A DNA stretch of 24,187 nt from an uncultured Alistipes sp. (GCA_900553175.1 USCH01000023.1:1-24187); one strand, 5' to 3'. Positions 5,374 through 14,520 are shown, counted from the stretch's first letter. Numbers and translations: made by a program. Notes: generated by a model from the letters alone, not told the origin.

Positions 5374-7377
5374 ATGCAACAACCTCTTCCGAAGCAGCCC
5401 GTCTGCTGGCGCCGCTGGAACCGCAAAGGCTGGTCGGTCTTTGCGAGCCTCCGCCGCCACACGTGCATCGGAGTGCTCTCGGTGGGGATGTCCATGCTCC
5501 TGCTTGCGACAGAGGGCGCCTCTGCACAACCGACCGACTCGCTGACGGTTCTCCGCGAACTGCGCATCGCCGAGGTCGGCATCTCGGGCCGTCGATCGGC
5601 CCCCGTGCGCAACGCCGCATCGCAAACACCGCTTTTCGACCGGAAAGCACAGGCCGCCGCGCCTTTCCAGACGCTGGAATCGGCCCTGCGCACCGCACCT
5701 TCGGTCGACATCCGCGAACGCGGAGGCAAAGCGGCGCAGGCCGACATCTCCATCCGCGGAGGCTCCTTCGACCAGACGATGGTCCTCCTGAACGGCATCG
5801 ACTTCACCGATGCCCGCACCGGCCACCAATCCCATTCCCTGCCCGTCGACCTCGAATGCATTTCGGGCGTCGAACTGCTCGAAGGCATTCCGGGCGTGGG
5901 CGCCTATGCCGGCGCCGTCGACATCCGCACGGCCCCGCTTCTGCCGCAATACCTGCGCGCCGAGGGGGCCGGAGGACAACACGGATACGCCTACCACAAC
6001 CTTTCGGGCGCCTGGACCTCGGGCCGTCTGACGGTGCAGGCCGCCGAATCCTACCGCCGCAGCGACGGCTACATGCACAACACCGACTTCGCGACCTACA
6101 ACGCCTTCGCACGCGCCACCTGCGAGACGCCGCATGCGGGGCTGTTCGATCTTCAGGCCGGCTACCAGAACCGGGCTTTCGGATCGAACGGCTTCTATGC
6201 CGCCTACAACCCCGAACAATGGGAGCGCACGACCACGGCGCTGGCCTCGCTGCGCTGGCTGCACGCCGTCGGACGCATTTCGCTGGGTGCTGCCGTCAGC
6301 TACCGCAAGAACAACGACCGTTACGACTGGACGCGGGGCACGGCCATGAACCGCCACACGACCGACAACGCCGGAGCCAAGGCATGGATCGGCTGCGACT
6401 GGGCGGGCGGCACGACGACCCTGGGCGGCGACTATGCCTTCAACCACATCTACAGCACCAATCTGGGCGAGAGGCTGAACATTCCCCACGACAGCTACAC
6501 CCACGCCAAAGCCCGCCACACGGGCAATCTCTACCTGCGCCACACGGGACACCGGGGACCGTTCGACGCCGCGGCATCGGCCGGTGCGAGCTTCACGCCC
6601 TACGGCACCGCCGCACTGTGGAGCCTTTCGGCCGGATACGCTCCGGGCAGAGGATGGCACATCGGCGCCGGCGCCACGCAGTCGATGCGTCTGCCGACCT
6701 TCACCGACCTCTACTATTCGTCGCCCGCCCAGATCAACAACCTCGACCTCGTGCCCGAAAAGGCGGTCACCGTCCACCTCGACGCGCTCTACGCCCGGGG
6801 CTGCTGGAACGCCTCGCTGCGCGGATACTACCGGGCCGGACGCGACATCATCGACTGGGTGTGGCACCCGGCCGACGATCCCGTCGAGGCGTGGCGCGAG
6901 AAGTGGCATTCGGAGCAGAGCAGCGCTCTCGACACCTACGGCGTCGAAATCGCGGGCGGCTATGCGTCGGAGCGGGGATTCCTGCGCCGGGCGACGCTCT
7001 CCTATGCGTACATCGCCACCGACCGCCGTTCGGACCTCGTGGCCAAGAGCGCCATGGACTTTCTGCGCCACAAGGCGGCTCTGACCGTCGAGGTGCGTTT
7101 TCTGCGCCGCATGACGCTCTGCGTGACCGCCTCGGCGGCCGACCGCAACGGCAGCTACACGCACTATCCCGCAGCGGGCGACCCCTCCGTGAGCGAAATC
7201 CGCGACTACAAGCCCTACTTCCTGCTCGACGCGCGTCTGAGCTGGGAGAAAGGCATCTGCCGGCTCTACGCCGAAGGCTCCAACCTCACCGACACGCGCT
7301 ACTGCGACCTGGGCGGCATCCGGCTGCCGGGCGTATGGGCGTCGGGCGGCATGGTGCTGACCATCGGGCGGCGATAG
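5374..7377 (+). CDS. TonB-dependent outer-membrane receptor, BtuB/colicin-I-receptor-like
   Basis: Outer-membrane 22-strand barrel with an N-terminal plug that imports a scarce ligand using TonB energy. The 667-aa protein has an unusually long, arginine-rich N-region before its signal-peptide hydrophobic core (about 31-45). Cleavage is likely after ASA at residue 51. The plug follows (about 75-190), with LESALRTAPSVDIRERGGK, the ISIRGGSFDQTMVLLNG motif and SHSLPVDLECISGVELLEG. The C-terminus has the expected last strands, EGSNLTDTRYCDLGG and GGMVLTIGRR. There is no SusD partner, carboxypeptidase-like N-domain or anti-sigma signalling domain, so a small ligand (cobamide, haem or a metal chelate) is more likely than a glycan. 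It has its own promoter and terminator and no functionally linked neighbour. Confidence 0.9.
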   Translation: MQQPLPKQPVCWRRWNRKGWSVFASLRRHTCIGVLSVGMSMLLLATEGASAQPTDSLTVLRELRIAEVGISGRRSAPVRNAASQTPLFDRKAQAAAPFQTLESALRTAPSVDIRERGGKAAQADISIRGGSFDQTMVLLNGIDFTDARTGHQSHSLPVDLECISGVELLEGIPGVGAYAGAVDIRTAPLLPQYLRAEGAGGQHGYAYHNLSGAWTSGRLTVQAAESYRRSDGYMHNTDFATYNAFARATCETPHAGLFDLQAGYQNRAFGSNGFYAAYNPEQWERTTTALASLRWLHAVGRISLGAAVSYRKNNDRYDWTRGTAMNRHTTDNAGAKAWIGCDWAGGTTTLGGDYAFNHIYSTNLGERLNIPHDSYTHAKARHTGNLYLRHTGHRGPFDAAASAGASFTPYGTAALWSLSAGYAPGRGWHIGAGATQSMRLPTFTDLYYSSPAQINNLDLVPEKAVTVHLDALYARGCWNASLRGYYRAGRDIIDWVWHPADDPVEAWREKWHSEQSSALDTYGVEIAGGYASERGFLRRATLSYAYIATDRRSDLVAKSAMDFLRHKAALTVEVRFLRRMTLCVTASAADRNGSYTHYPAAGDPSVSEIRDYKPYFLLDARLSWEKGICRLYAEGSNLTDTRYCDLGGIRLPGVWASGGMVLTIGRR

Positions 7378-7402
7378 CCTCCTGCGATCCGGCTGCACGA
7401 CG

Positions 7403-7441
7403 GTCCGGCTCTCCGAAAGGGAAGCCGGACTTTCCGTTTTT
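7403..7441 (+). terminator. Probable Rho-independent terminator after the TonB receptor
   Basis: GTCCGGCT (7403-7410) pairs with AGCCGGAC (7423-7430), followed by TTTCCGTTTTT. A second short inverted repeat, TACGAAA/TTTCGTA (7441-7447 and 7458-7464), lies just downstream, ahead of the hut promoter, and could be an operator. Confidence 0.6.
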
Positions 7442-7494
7442 ACGAAACCGGGCGTTTTTTCGTAACGGTCCGTCGGTATTTCATGAAAAAATCT

Positions 7495-7502
7495 TATATT
7501 TG
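7495..7502 (+). promoter_or_regulatory. -7 box of the hut operon
   Basis: TATATTTG is an exact TAnnTTTG about 30 bp before the likely ftcD start. The region at -33 (around 7472) does not contain TTTG, as may be expected for a regulated promoter. The expected transcript start is near 7509. Confidence 0.6.
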
Positions 7503-7531
7503 AATCACAAAAAACACCATCCACCGATCTT

Positions 7532-9232
7532 ATTGAGCCGAGAATCACAGAGTGCGTGCCCAATTTCAGCGAGGGCCGCGACCAGGAGGCGATCCGGCAG
7601 ATCGTCTCGTCCATCGAACGTTCGGGCGGCGTCAAAGTGCTGGACGTCGACCCCGGACAAGCCACCAACCGCACCGTAGTCACCTTCGTCGGTGCGCCCG
7701 AAGCGGTCGTCGAAGCGGCCTTCCAAGGCGTGAAACGGGCTGCCGAGGTGATCGACATGCGGCACCACAAGGGGGCCCATCCCCGCATGGGCGCCACCGA
7801 CGTGCTGCCCCTGATCCCCATTTCGGGCATCACGCTGGAGGAGTGCGCGGCCCTGTCGCGCGAGCTGGCCAAGCGCATCGCCGACGAGCTGCGCATCCCG
7901 ACCTACTGCTACGAGGCGGCCGCCCTCCGGCCCGAACGCAAGAACCTGGCCGTCTGCCGGGCGGGCGAATACGAGGCGCTGCCCGAGAAGCTCGCCGATG
8001 CCGGCAAAGCGCCCGACTTCGGCGCCCGGCCCTACGACGAGGGCATAGCCCGCACGGGAGCCACGACGGTCGGCGCCCGCGACTTTCTCATCGCCGTGAA
8101 TTTCAATCTCAACACCACCTCCACGCGCCGCGCCAACGCCATCGCGTTCGACGTGCGCGAGAAGGGACGCCCCGTGCGCGAGGGCAACCCCATCACGGGT
8201 CCGATCGTGAAGGACGCCGCCGGAAATCCCGTCATGCGGCCCGGCACGCTCAAGGCAACCAAGGCCATCGGCTGGTACATCGAGGAGTACGGCATCGCCC
8301 AGGTCTCGATGAACATCACCGACATCTCCGTCACACCTCTGCATATCGCCTTCGACGAGGTGTGCCACAAGGCCGACGCCCGCGGCGTGCGCGTCACGGG
8401 CACAGAAATCGTCGGTCTGGTGCCCAAACGGGCGCTCATCGAAGCCGGAAAATACTTCCTGCGCAAGCAGCAGCGCTCGACGGGCATCGCCGAGGAGGAG
8501 ATCGTCCGCACGGCCGTCAAGTCGATGGGGCTCGGCGATCTCAAACCGTTCGTCCCCGAGGAGAAAGTCATCGAATATCTGCTTGAGGCGGACGTGCGGA
8601 AGAAGCGTCTTATCGATCTGACATGCAAAGGTTTCGCAGCCGAAACAGCCAGCGAGTCGCCCGCACCGGGCGGAGGGTCTATCTCGGCCTACATGGGGGC
8701 TTTGGGCGCCGCGCTCGGTACGATGGTCGCCAACCTTTCGGCCCACAAGGCCGGATGGGACGACCGCTGGGAGGAGTTCTCCGACCGGGCTGAGCAGGGG
8801 CAGGCGCTCCTCGCCGAACTGCTGCGTCTGGTCGACGAGGACACCGAGGCCTTCAACCGCATCATGGCCGTCTTCGCCATGCCCAAGTCGACCGACGAGG
8901 AGCGGGCGGCCCGCAGCGAGGCGTTGCAGGCCGCGACGCTCTACGCCACGCAGGTGCCGCTCCGGACGATGCAGACCGCCGTGCAGATATTCGATCTCGT
9001 GCAGGCCATGGCCGCCGAGGGCAATCCCAATTCGGTCTCCGATGCCGGTGTCGGCGCCCTGGCCGCGCGCAGCGCCGTGCTGGGGGCGTGTCTCAACGTG
9101 AAGATCAATGCCGCAGGGCTCAAGGACCGCGCCGAGGCCGACGCACTCGTCGCCCGGGCCGAAGAGCTGGCCGCCGAGGCCGTGCGCCGCGAAAAAGAGG
9201 TGCTGGCCCTCGTGGAATCGAAAATCAAATAA
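7532..9232 (+). CDS. ftcD: Bifunctional glutamate formimidoyltransferase / formimidoyltetrahydrofolate cyclodeaminase
   Basis: Last step of histidine breakdown. It transfers the formimino group of N-formimino-glutamate to tetrahydrofolate, releasing glutamate, then deaminates the product to 5,10-methenyl-tetrahydrofolate. Formiminotransferase N- and C-subdomains span about 1-185 and 186-340, with the catalytic histidine in KGAHPRMGATD (residue 83 from the start used here, equivalent to His82 of the mammalian enzyme). The cyclodeaminase domain runs from about 360 to 566, with SPAPGGGSISAYMGA and AGNPNSVSD-like NPNSVSDAGVGALAARSA. The ORF has no ATG, GTG or TTG that preserves the conserved ECVPNFSEGRD. 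The first such codon is GTG at 7556, inside that motif. I use ATT at 7532, giving 566 aa and an N-terminus that aligns with the mammalian protein. The product is secure; the start is inferred. Confidence 0.93.
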   Translation: MEPRITECVPNFSEGRDQEAIRQIVSSIERSGGVKVLDVDPGQATNRTVVTFVGAPEAVVEAAFQGVKRAAEVIDMRHHKGAHPRMGATDVLPLIPISGITLEECAALSRELAKRIADELRIPTYCYEAAALRPERKNLAVCRAGEYEALPEKLADAGKAPDFGARPYDEGIARTGATTVGARDFLIAVNFNLNTTSTRRANAIAFDVREKGRPVREGNPITGPIVKDAAGNPVMRPGTLKATKAIGWYIEEYGIAQVSMNITDISVTPLHIAFDEVCHKADARGVRVTGTEIVGLVPKRALIEAGKYFLRKQQRSTGIAEEEIVRTAVKSMGLGDLKPFVPEEKVIEYLLEADVRKKRLIDLTCKGFAAETASESPAPGGGSISAYMGALGAALGTMVANLSAHKAGWDDRWEEFSDRAEQGQALLAELLRLVDEDTEAFNRIMAVFAMPKSTDEERAARSEALQAATLYATQVPLRTMQTAVQIFDLVQAMAAEGNPNSVSDAGVGALAARSAVLGACLNVKINAAGLKDRAEADALVARAEELAAEAVRREKEVLALVESKIK

Positions 9233-9242
9233 CCGTTCCGAT

Positions 9243-11258
9243 ATGACATTGCAGGAGTTTCAAGCCGACATTCGCGCCGGCATTCCCGATGAACTGCCCG
9301 CCGCGAAACCCTACGATCCGCAGATCAACCACGCCCCCCGCCGCAAGGAAATTCTTTCGCCCGAGGAGCGGGTGCTTGCTTTGAAGAACGCCTTGCGTTA
9401 CTTCCCTGAGCGGCACCACGCCGTGTTGGCTCCGGAGTTCGCCGAAGAGCTGCGCCGCTACGGCCGCATCTACATGTACCGCCTGCGGCCCGACTACGAG
9501 ATGTATGCGCGGCCCATCGACCACTATCCGGCCCGCTGCCGGCAGGCCGCCGCCGTCATGCTGATGATCCAGAACAATCTGGACAAGGCCGTGGCGCAGC
9601 ACCCCCACGAACTGATCACCTACGGCGGCAACGGCGCCGTGTTCCAGAACTGGGCGCAGTACCGGCTGACGATGAAATACCTGTCGGAGATGACCGACCG
9701 CCAGACGCTGGTGATGTACTCGGGCCATCCGCTCGGACTCTTCCCGTCGCATCCCGACGCCCCGCGCGTCGTGGTCACCAACGGCATGGTCGTCCCCAAC
9801 TACTCGAAGCCCGACGACTGGGAGCGCATGAACGCCCTCGGCGTCTCGCAATACGGGCAGATGACCGCCGGATCGTACATGTACATCGGTCCGCAGGGCA
9901 TCGTCCACGGCACGACCATCACGGTGCTCAACGCCGCCCGCAAACGCTTCACCGCCGGACGCAGCGACACGCGCGGCATGCTGTTCGTCTCGTCGGGTCT
10001 GGGCGGCATGTCGGGCGCCCAGCCCAAGGCGGGCAACATTTCGGGCGTCGTCTCGGTCATCGCCGAAATCAACCCCAAGGCGGCCCGGAAACGCCACGAA
10101 CAGGGATGGATCGACGAGCTGCACGAATCGCTGGACGAACTGATCCCGCGCATCCGCCGGGCCGTCAGCGACAAGGAGGTCGTTTCGCTGGCCTACGTGG
10201 GCAACGTCGTCGACCTCTGGGAGCGCCTTGCGGAGGAGGGGATCGACGTCGACCTCGGTTCGGACCAGACCTCGCTCCACAACCCCTGGGCGGGCGGCTA
10301 TTACCCCGCCGGATTGAGCTACGAGGAGGCCAACCGCATGATGGCCGAGGAGCCGGAGCGGTTCCGCGGGTGCGTGCAGGCGTCGCTGCGCCGGCAGGCC
10401 GACGCCATCAACCGGCTGACGGCCCGCGGCATGTATTTCTTCGACTACGGCAACGCCTTCCTGCTGGAGGCCTCGCGCGCCGGAGCGGCCGTGACGGATG
10501 CGGAGGGGAGGTTCCGCTATCCCTCCTACGTGCAGGACATCATGGGCCCGATGTTCTTCGACTACGGGTTCGGCCCGTTCCGCTGGGTCTGCACGTCGGG
10601 ACGGCCCGAAGATCTGGAACTGACCGACCGTCTGGCCGCCGAGGCGCTCGAAGAGATCCGCCGCACGGCCCCCGACGAAATCCGGGGCCAGCTGGACGAC
10701 AACATCCACTGGATCCGCGAAGCCGGCCGCAACCGGCTGGTCGTAGGCTCGCAGGCCCGCATCCTCTACGCCGACTGCGAGGGCCGCACCAAAATCGCCC
10801 TGGCCTTCAACCGGGCCATCGCCGACGGGCGTCTGTCGGCCCCGGTGGTGCTGGGCCGCGACCACCACGACGTCTCGGGCACCGACTCGCCCTACCGCGA
10901 AACGTCGAATATCTACGACGGCTCGTCGCGCACGGCCGACATGGCCGTGCAGAACGTCATCGGCGATGCGTTCCGCGGCGCCACGTGGGTCTCGATCCAC
11001 AACGGCGGCGGCGTGGGCTGGGGCGAGGTCATCAACGGCGGCTTCGGCATGGTGATCGACGGAACGGAGGAGGCGGACCGCCGCATCCGCGAGATGCTCT
11101 TCTGGGACGTCAACAACGGCATTGCCCGCCGCAGCTGGGCCCGCAACGCGGGTGCGCAGTCGGCCATCCGGCGCCAGATGGAGCGCACGCCCGAACTGCG
11201 GGTGACGCTGCCCAACGAAGCCGACGACGATCTGATCCGCAAAGCTCTGGAACATTGA
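9243..11258 (+). CDS. hutU: Urocanate hydratase (urocanase), long form
   Basis: NAD+-dependent enzyme of histidine degradation that adds water to urocanate to give 4-imidazolone-5-propanoate. At 671 aa it is the long, eukaryote-like form (about 676 aa in mammals) and not the roughly 555-aa form of Pseudomonas and Bacillus. Diagnostic segments are ITYGGNGAVFQNWAQYRLTM, YSGHPLGLFPSHPDAPRV, YGQMTAGSYMYIGPQGIVHG (NAD-binding core), SSGLGGMSGAQPKAG, GSDQTSLHNPWAGGYYPAGL, and NGGGVGWGEVINGGFG near residue 588. The ATG at 9243 is 10 nt after the ftcD stop; the frame continues upstream but only by overlapping ftcD. It is followed by hutH after 22 nt. Confidence 0.97.
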   Translation: MTLQEFQADIRAGIPDELPAAKPYDPQINHAPRRKEILSPEERVLALKNALRYFPERHHAVLAPEFAEELRRYGRIYMYRLRPDYEMYARPIDHYPARCRQAAAVMLMIQNNLDKAVAQHPHELITYGGNGAVFQNWAQYRLTMKYLSEMTDRQTLVMYSGHPLGLFPSHPDAPRVVVTNGMVVPNYSKPDDWERMNALGVSQYGQMTAGSYMYIGPQGIVHGTTITVLNAARKRFTAGRSDTRGMLFVSSGLGGMSGAQPKAGNISGVVSVIAEINPKAARKRHEQGWIDELHESLDELIPRIRRAVSDKEVVSLAYVGNVVDLWERLAEEGIDVDLGSDQTSLHNPWAGGYYPAGLSYEEANRMMAEEPERFRGCVQASLRRQADAINRLTARGMYFFDYGNAFLLEASRAGAAVTDAEGRFRYPSYVQDIMGPMFFDYGFGPFRWVCTSGRPEDLELTDRLAAEALEEIRRTAPDEIRGQLDDNIHWIREAGRNRLVVGSQARILYADCEGRTKIALAFNRAIADGRLSAPVVLGRDHHDVSGTDSPYRETSNIYDGSSRTADMAVQNVIGDAFRGATWVSIHNGGGVGWGEVINGGFGMVIDGTEEADRRIREMLFWDVNNGIARRSWARNAGAQSAIRRQMERTPELRVTLPNEADDDLIRKALEH

Positions 11259-11280
11259 TTTCAACAACCTATTATCCCAC

Positions 11281-12771
11281 ATGGAACATCATCATATATC
11301 GGCGGAGCGTCTCACCATCGGCCGCGTCCGCGAAATTCTCGAAAGACACCTCCCGCTGGCCCTCTCCGACGACGCCCGCCGGCGCATCGTCCGCTGCCGC
11401 GAATACCTCGACCGCAAGACGGAACGGCCCGAACGGCCGATCTACGGCGTAACCACCGGTTTCGGGTCCCTGTGCAACATTTCGGTAGGGCACGACGATC
11501 TGGCGCAGCTGCAACGCAACCTCGTCCGCTCGCACGCCTGCGGCACGGGCGAACGCGTGCCCGCGGAGGTCGTGCGACTCATCCTGCTGCTGAAAATCCA
11601 GTCGCTCGCCTACGGCCATTCGGGCGTGCAGATAGCCACGGTAGAGCGGCTCATCGACCTGTTCAACAACGACATACTCCCGGTCATCTACCAGCAGGGA
11701 TCGCTCGGCGCCTCGGGCGACCTGGCGCCGCTGGCCCACATGAGCCTGCCTCTGATAGGGCTGGGCGAGGTGGAGCACGAAGGCCGGGTGCGCCCGGCTT
11801 CGGAGGTGCTCGCCGAAATGGGGTGGCAGCCCATCGAACTGCAATCGAAAGAGGGGCTGGCGCTCCTGAACGGCACGCAGTTCATGGCGGCCTACGGCGT
11901 ATGGGCGCTTATCGAAGCGCGCAAGCTGAGCGAGTGGGCCGACACGATCGGCGCGCTGTCGCTCGATGCGTTCGACGGACGCATCGAGCCCTTCAGCGAC
12001 GAAGTGCACGCCGTGCGTCCGCACCCGGGACAGATCGCCACGGCCCGCAATATGCGCCGGCTGCTGGAGGGCAGCGAAATGATCGCCCGCGAGAAGCGGC
12101 ACGTGCAGGACCCCTATTCGTTCCGCTGCATCCCCCAGGTGCACGGGGCGTCGAAAGACACGATCGACTACGTGGAGAGCGTGCTGACCACCGAAATCAA
12201 TTCGGCGACCGACAATCCGACCGTCTTCCCCGATCTGGACACGGTGGTTTCGGCCGGCAACTTCCACGGACAGCCCATCGCTCTGGCGATGGATTTTCTG
12301 GCGATCGCCGTGGCCGAGCTGGCCAACATCTCCGAGCGGCGCATCTACCAGCTCATATCGGGCTCGCGCGGCCTGCCCGACTTTCTGGTGGCCAAACCGG
12401 GGCTGAACAGCGGTTTCATGATCCCGCAGTACGCCGCCGCATCGATCGTCAGCCAGTCGAAAGGGCTCTGCATGCCTGCGTCGGTCGACTCGATCCCCTC
12501 GTCGCAGGGGCAGGAGGACCACGTGAGCATGGGTTCCAATGCCGCCACGAAGCTCTACCGCGTGGTGTGCAACTCGCAGCGGGTGCTGGCCATCGAGCTC
12601 TTCAACGCCGCGCAGGCGTTCGAATTCCGGCGCCCGGCACGCACGTCGCCCCTGCTGGAGCGCCTGCTGGCCGACTACCGGCAGCACGTGCCCTTCATCG
12701 AGGACGACACGGTGATGTATCCGCATATCGAACGCTCGATCGAATTCCTGCGCCATGAAACTGCTCGTTAG
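11281..12771 (+). CDS. hutH: Histidine ammonia-lyase (histidase)
   Basis: First step of histidine breakdown: non-oxidative deamination of L-histidine to trans-urocanate. The 496-aa length is typical. The electrophilic MIO cofactor forms autocatalytically from Ala144-Ser145-Gly146 in the signature GSLGASGDLAPLAH. YGVTTGFGSL (Tyr55 region) supplies the catalytic tyrosine loop. SATDNPTVF, SAGNFHGQP and SSQGQEDHVSMGSNAA complete the active-site set and fit histidase, not phenylalanine ammonia-lyase or tyrosine aminomutase. The position between hutU and hutI agrees. The 3' end overlaps hutI by 17 nt, suggesting translational coupling. Confidence 0.97.
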   Translation: MEHHHISAERLTIGRVREILERHLPLALSDDARRRIVRCREYLDRKTERPERPIYGVTTGFGSLCNISVGHDDLAQLQRNLVRSHACGTGERVPAEVVRLILLLKIQSLAYGHSGVQIATVERLIDLFNNDILPVIYQQGSLGASGDLAPLAHMSLPLIGLGEVEHEGRVRPASEVLAEMGWQPIELQSKEGLALLNGTQFMAAYGVWALIEARKLSEWADTIGALSLDAFDGRIEPFSDEVHAVRPHPGQIATARNMRRLLEGSEMIAREKRHVQDPYSFRCIPQVHGASKDTIDYVESVLTTEINSATDNPTVFPDLDTVVSAGNFHGQPIALAMDFLAIAVAELANISERRIYQLISGSRGLPDFLVAKPGLNSGFMIPQYAAASIVSQSKGLCMPASVDSIPSSQGQEDHVSMGSNAATKLYRVVCNSQRVLAIELFNAAQAFEFRRPARTSPLLERLLADYRQHVPFIEDDTVMYPHIERSIEFLRHETAR

Positions 12772-14002
12772 GAACATCGGCACGATCGCGGGCATCCGGC
12801 CCGCCGGGATGCTGCGCGTCCCGGGCGGGGAGATGGGGCGTCTGGAGACGCTCGACGACGCCTGGCTGCTCGCCGACGAAGGGCGCATCGCCGCCTTCGG
12901 CCCCATGACCGATCCGCCGTCGGGCGACGGGGCGCAGGTCGTCGACGCCGGAGGGGGGATGCTCTTTCCCTCGTTCTGCGATTCGCACACCCATCTGGTC
13001 TACGCCGGGAGCCGCGAGCAGGAGTTTCTGGATAAGATCAACGGCCTGAGCTACGAGGAGATCGCCCGCCGCGGAGGCGGCATTCTCAACTCGGCCGACC
13101 GGCTGCACGAGACCTCCGAAGAGGAGCTCTACCGTCAGGCCATGACGCGCGTGCGCGAAATCATCGCCATGGGCACCGGATGCGTCGAGATCAAGAGCGG
13201 CTACGGCCTCTCGACCGAGGACGAGCTGAAGATGCTGCGCGTGATCCGCCGCATCCGCGAAACGGCGCCGCTGACCGTGCGGGCCACCTTCCTCGGAGCG
13301 CATGCCGTGGCCCGGGCCTACGCGGGGCGGCAGGCGGCCTATGTCGATCTGGTGTGCGGCGAGATGCTGCCCGCCGTGGCAAGAGAGGGGCTGGCCGACT
13401 TCGTCGACGTGTTCTGCGACGAAGGGTTTTTCTCGGTCGGCGAAACCGTCCGCATCATCGAGGCGGGCCGCCGGCTGGGGCTGCGGGCCAAGATACACGC
13501 CAACGAGCTGGCCGTATCGGGCGGCGTGCAGGCGGGCGTGGCCCACGGAGCGCTCTCGGTCGACCACCTCGAACGCACGGGGGCCGCAGAGATCGAGGCG
13601 CTGCGCGGCTCCGACACCATGCCGACCCTGCTGCCCGGCGCGGCATTCTTCCTGGGCATGAGCTATCCGCCGGCCCGCGACATGATCCGCGCGGGCGTGG
13701 GCGTGGCGCTGGCTTCGGACTACAATCCCGGTTCGTCGCCCTCGGGCAACATGCGCATGGTCTGCTCGCTGGCCTCGATCCGCATGCGGATGACCCCCGC
13801 CGAGGCGATCAACGCCGCGACGCTGAACGGAGCCTACGCCATGGGCACGAGCACCGACCACGGTTCGATCACTCCGGGCAAGGCGGCCGACTTCTTCCTC
13901 ACCGCCCCGATGCCGTCGATCGAATTTTTCCTCTACGCCTACCAGACGCCGCTGATCCGCAGCGTTTTCCTGCGGGGCGAGCAGGTCGCAGCCGGGGTCT
14001 GA
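12755..14002 (+). CDS. hutI: Imidazolonepropionase
   Basis: Metal-dependent amidohydrolase that opens the ring of 4-imidazolone-5-propanoate to give N-formimino-L-glutamate, the substrate of FtcD. The 415-aa protein has the metal ligands His78 and His80 in CDSHTHLVYAGSR, His248 in KIHANEL, and Asp322 in ASDYNPGSSPSGNM. His271 (VDHLE) is a further conserved active-site histidine, and ARRGGGILNSA is a substrate-loop landmark. The start codon lies inside the end of hutH. The 83 nt after the stop contain no convincing terminator, only GTTTTT-GCCGG-AAAAAC (14040-14056). Confidence 0.96.
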   Translation: MKLLVRNIGTIAGIRPAGMLRVPGGEMGRLETLDDAWLLADEGRIAAFGPMTDPPSGDGAQVVDAGGGMLFPSFCDSHTHLVYAGSREQEFLDKINGLSYEEIARRGGGILNSADRLHETSEEELYRQAMTRVREIIAMGTGCVEIKSGYGLSTEDELKMLRVIRRIRETAPLTVRATFLGAHAVARAYAGRQAAYVDLVCGEMLPAVAREGLADFVDVFCDEGFFSVGETVRIIEAGRRLGLRAKIHANELAVSGGVQAGVAHGALSVDHLERTGAAEIEALRGSDTMPTLLPGAAFFLGMSYPPARDMIRAGVGVALASDYNPGSSPSGNMRMVCSLASIRMRMTPAEAINAATLNGAYAMGTSTDHGSITPGKAADFFLTAPMPSIEFFLYAYQTPLIRSVFLRGEQVAAGV

Positions 14003-14085
14003 ATCGGAGCCGGAGACGAACGGGAGGCGGATTGGAACAGTTTTTGCCGGAAAAACGGACGTCATAATAATTAATTTTTAGATTT

Positions 14086-14520
14086 ATGAAACGTTTTTTA
14101 TTATCGTTCGTCTGCGCAGCCGCCGCATTCGCCGTAAGCGCTGCGCCGCAGAAAGTGGATTTCGGCAAGCTGCCCAACAACTCGCAGGAGTTCATCCGCA
14201 AGAACTTCCCCGGTGAGACGGTCAAAACGGTGGAGATGGACCGCGAAGCGTCGTGGGACAAGTACACCGTCTTCTTCAACAGCGGCAGCCAGGTGTCGTT
14301 CGAAGGCGGCAGCGGCGACTGCTCGCAGATCATCATGAAGAACGGCGCCGTGCCCGCCACCGCTCTGCCGACCAAGGTGAAGAGCTATGCCATGGCCAAG
14401 TATCCGCGTCTGGACATCGTGATGTACGAAACGACCGCCGACGGCTACAAAGTCAAGCTCTCGGACCATACGGTGCTGAATTTCGACAAAAACGGCGATT
14501 TTCTGAACGCAACGAAATAA
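14086..14520 (+). CDS. Small secreted PepSY-like (DUF2874-type) protein
   Basis: 144 aa with a clear signal peptide (MKRFLLSFVCAAAAFAVSA, cleavage near residue 19-20). The mature part is two copies of a PepSY-like unit. The first is LPNNSQEFIRKNFPGETVKTVEMD followed by YTVFFNSGSQVSFEG. The second is LPTKVKSYAMAKYPRLDIVMYE followed by YKVKLSDHTVLNFDKNGDF. Such two-unit periplasmic or secreted proteins are common in gut Bacteroidetes; their function is unknown and the family resembles inhibitor-like BLIP folds. No promoter is evident in the 83 nt upstream, so it may be read through from the hut operon. Base composition is less GC-rich around its start than in hutI. Confidence 0.82.
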   Translation: MKRFLLSFVCAAAAFAVSAAPQKVDFGKLPNNSQEFIRKNFPGETVKTVEMDREASWDKYTVFFNSGSQVSFEGGSGDCSQIIMKNGAVPATALPTKVKSYAMAKYPRLDIVMYETTADGYKVKLSDHTVLNFDKNGDFLNATK

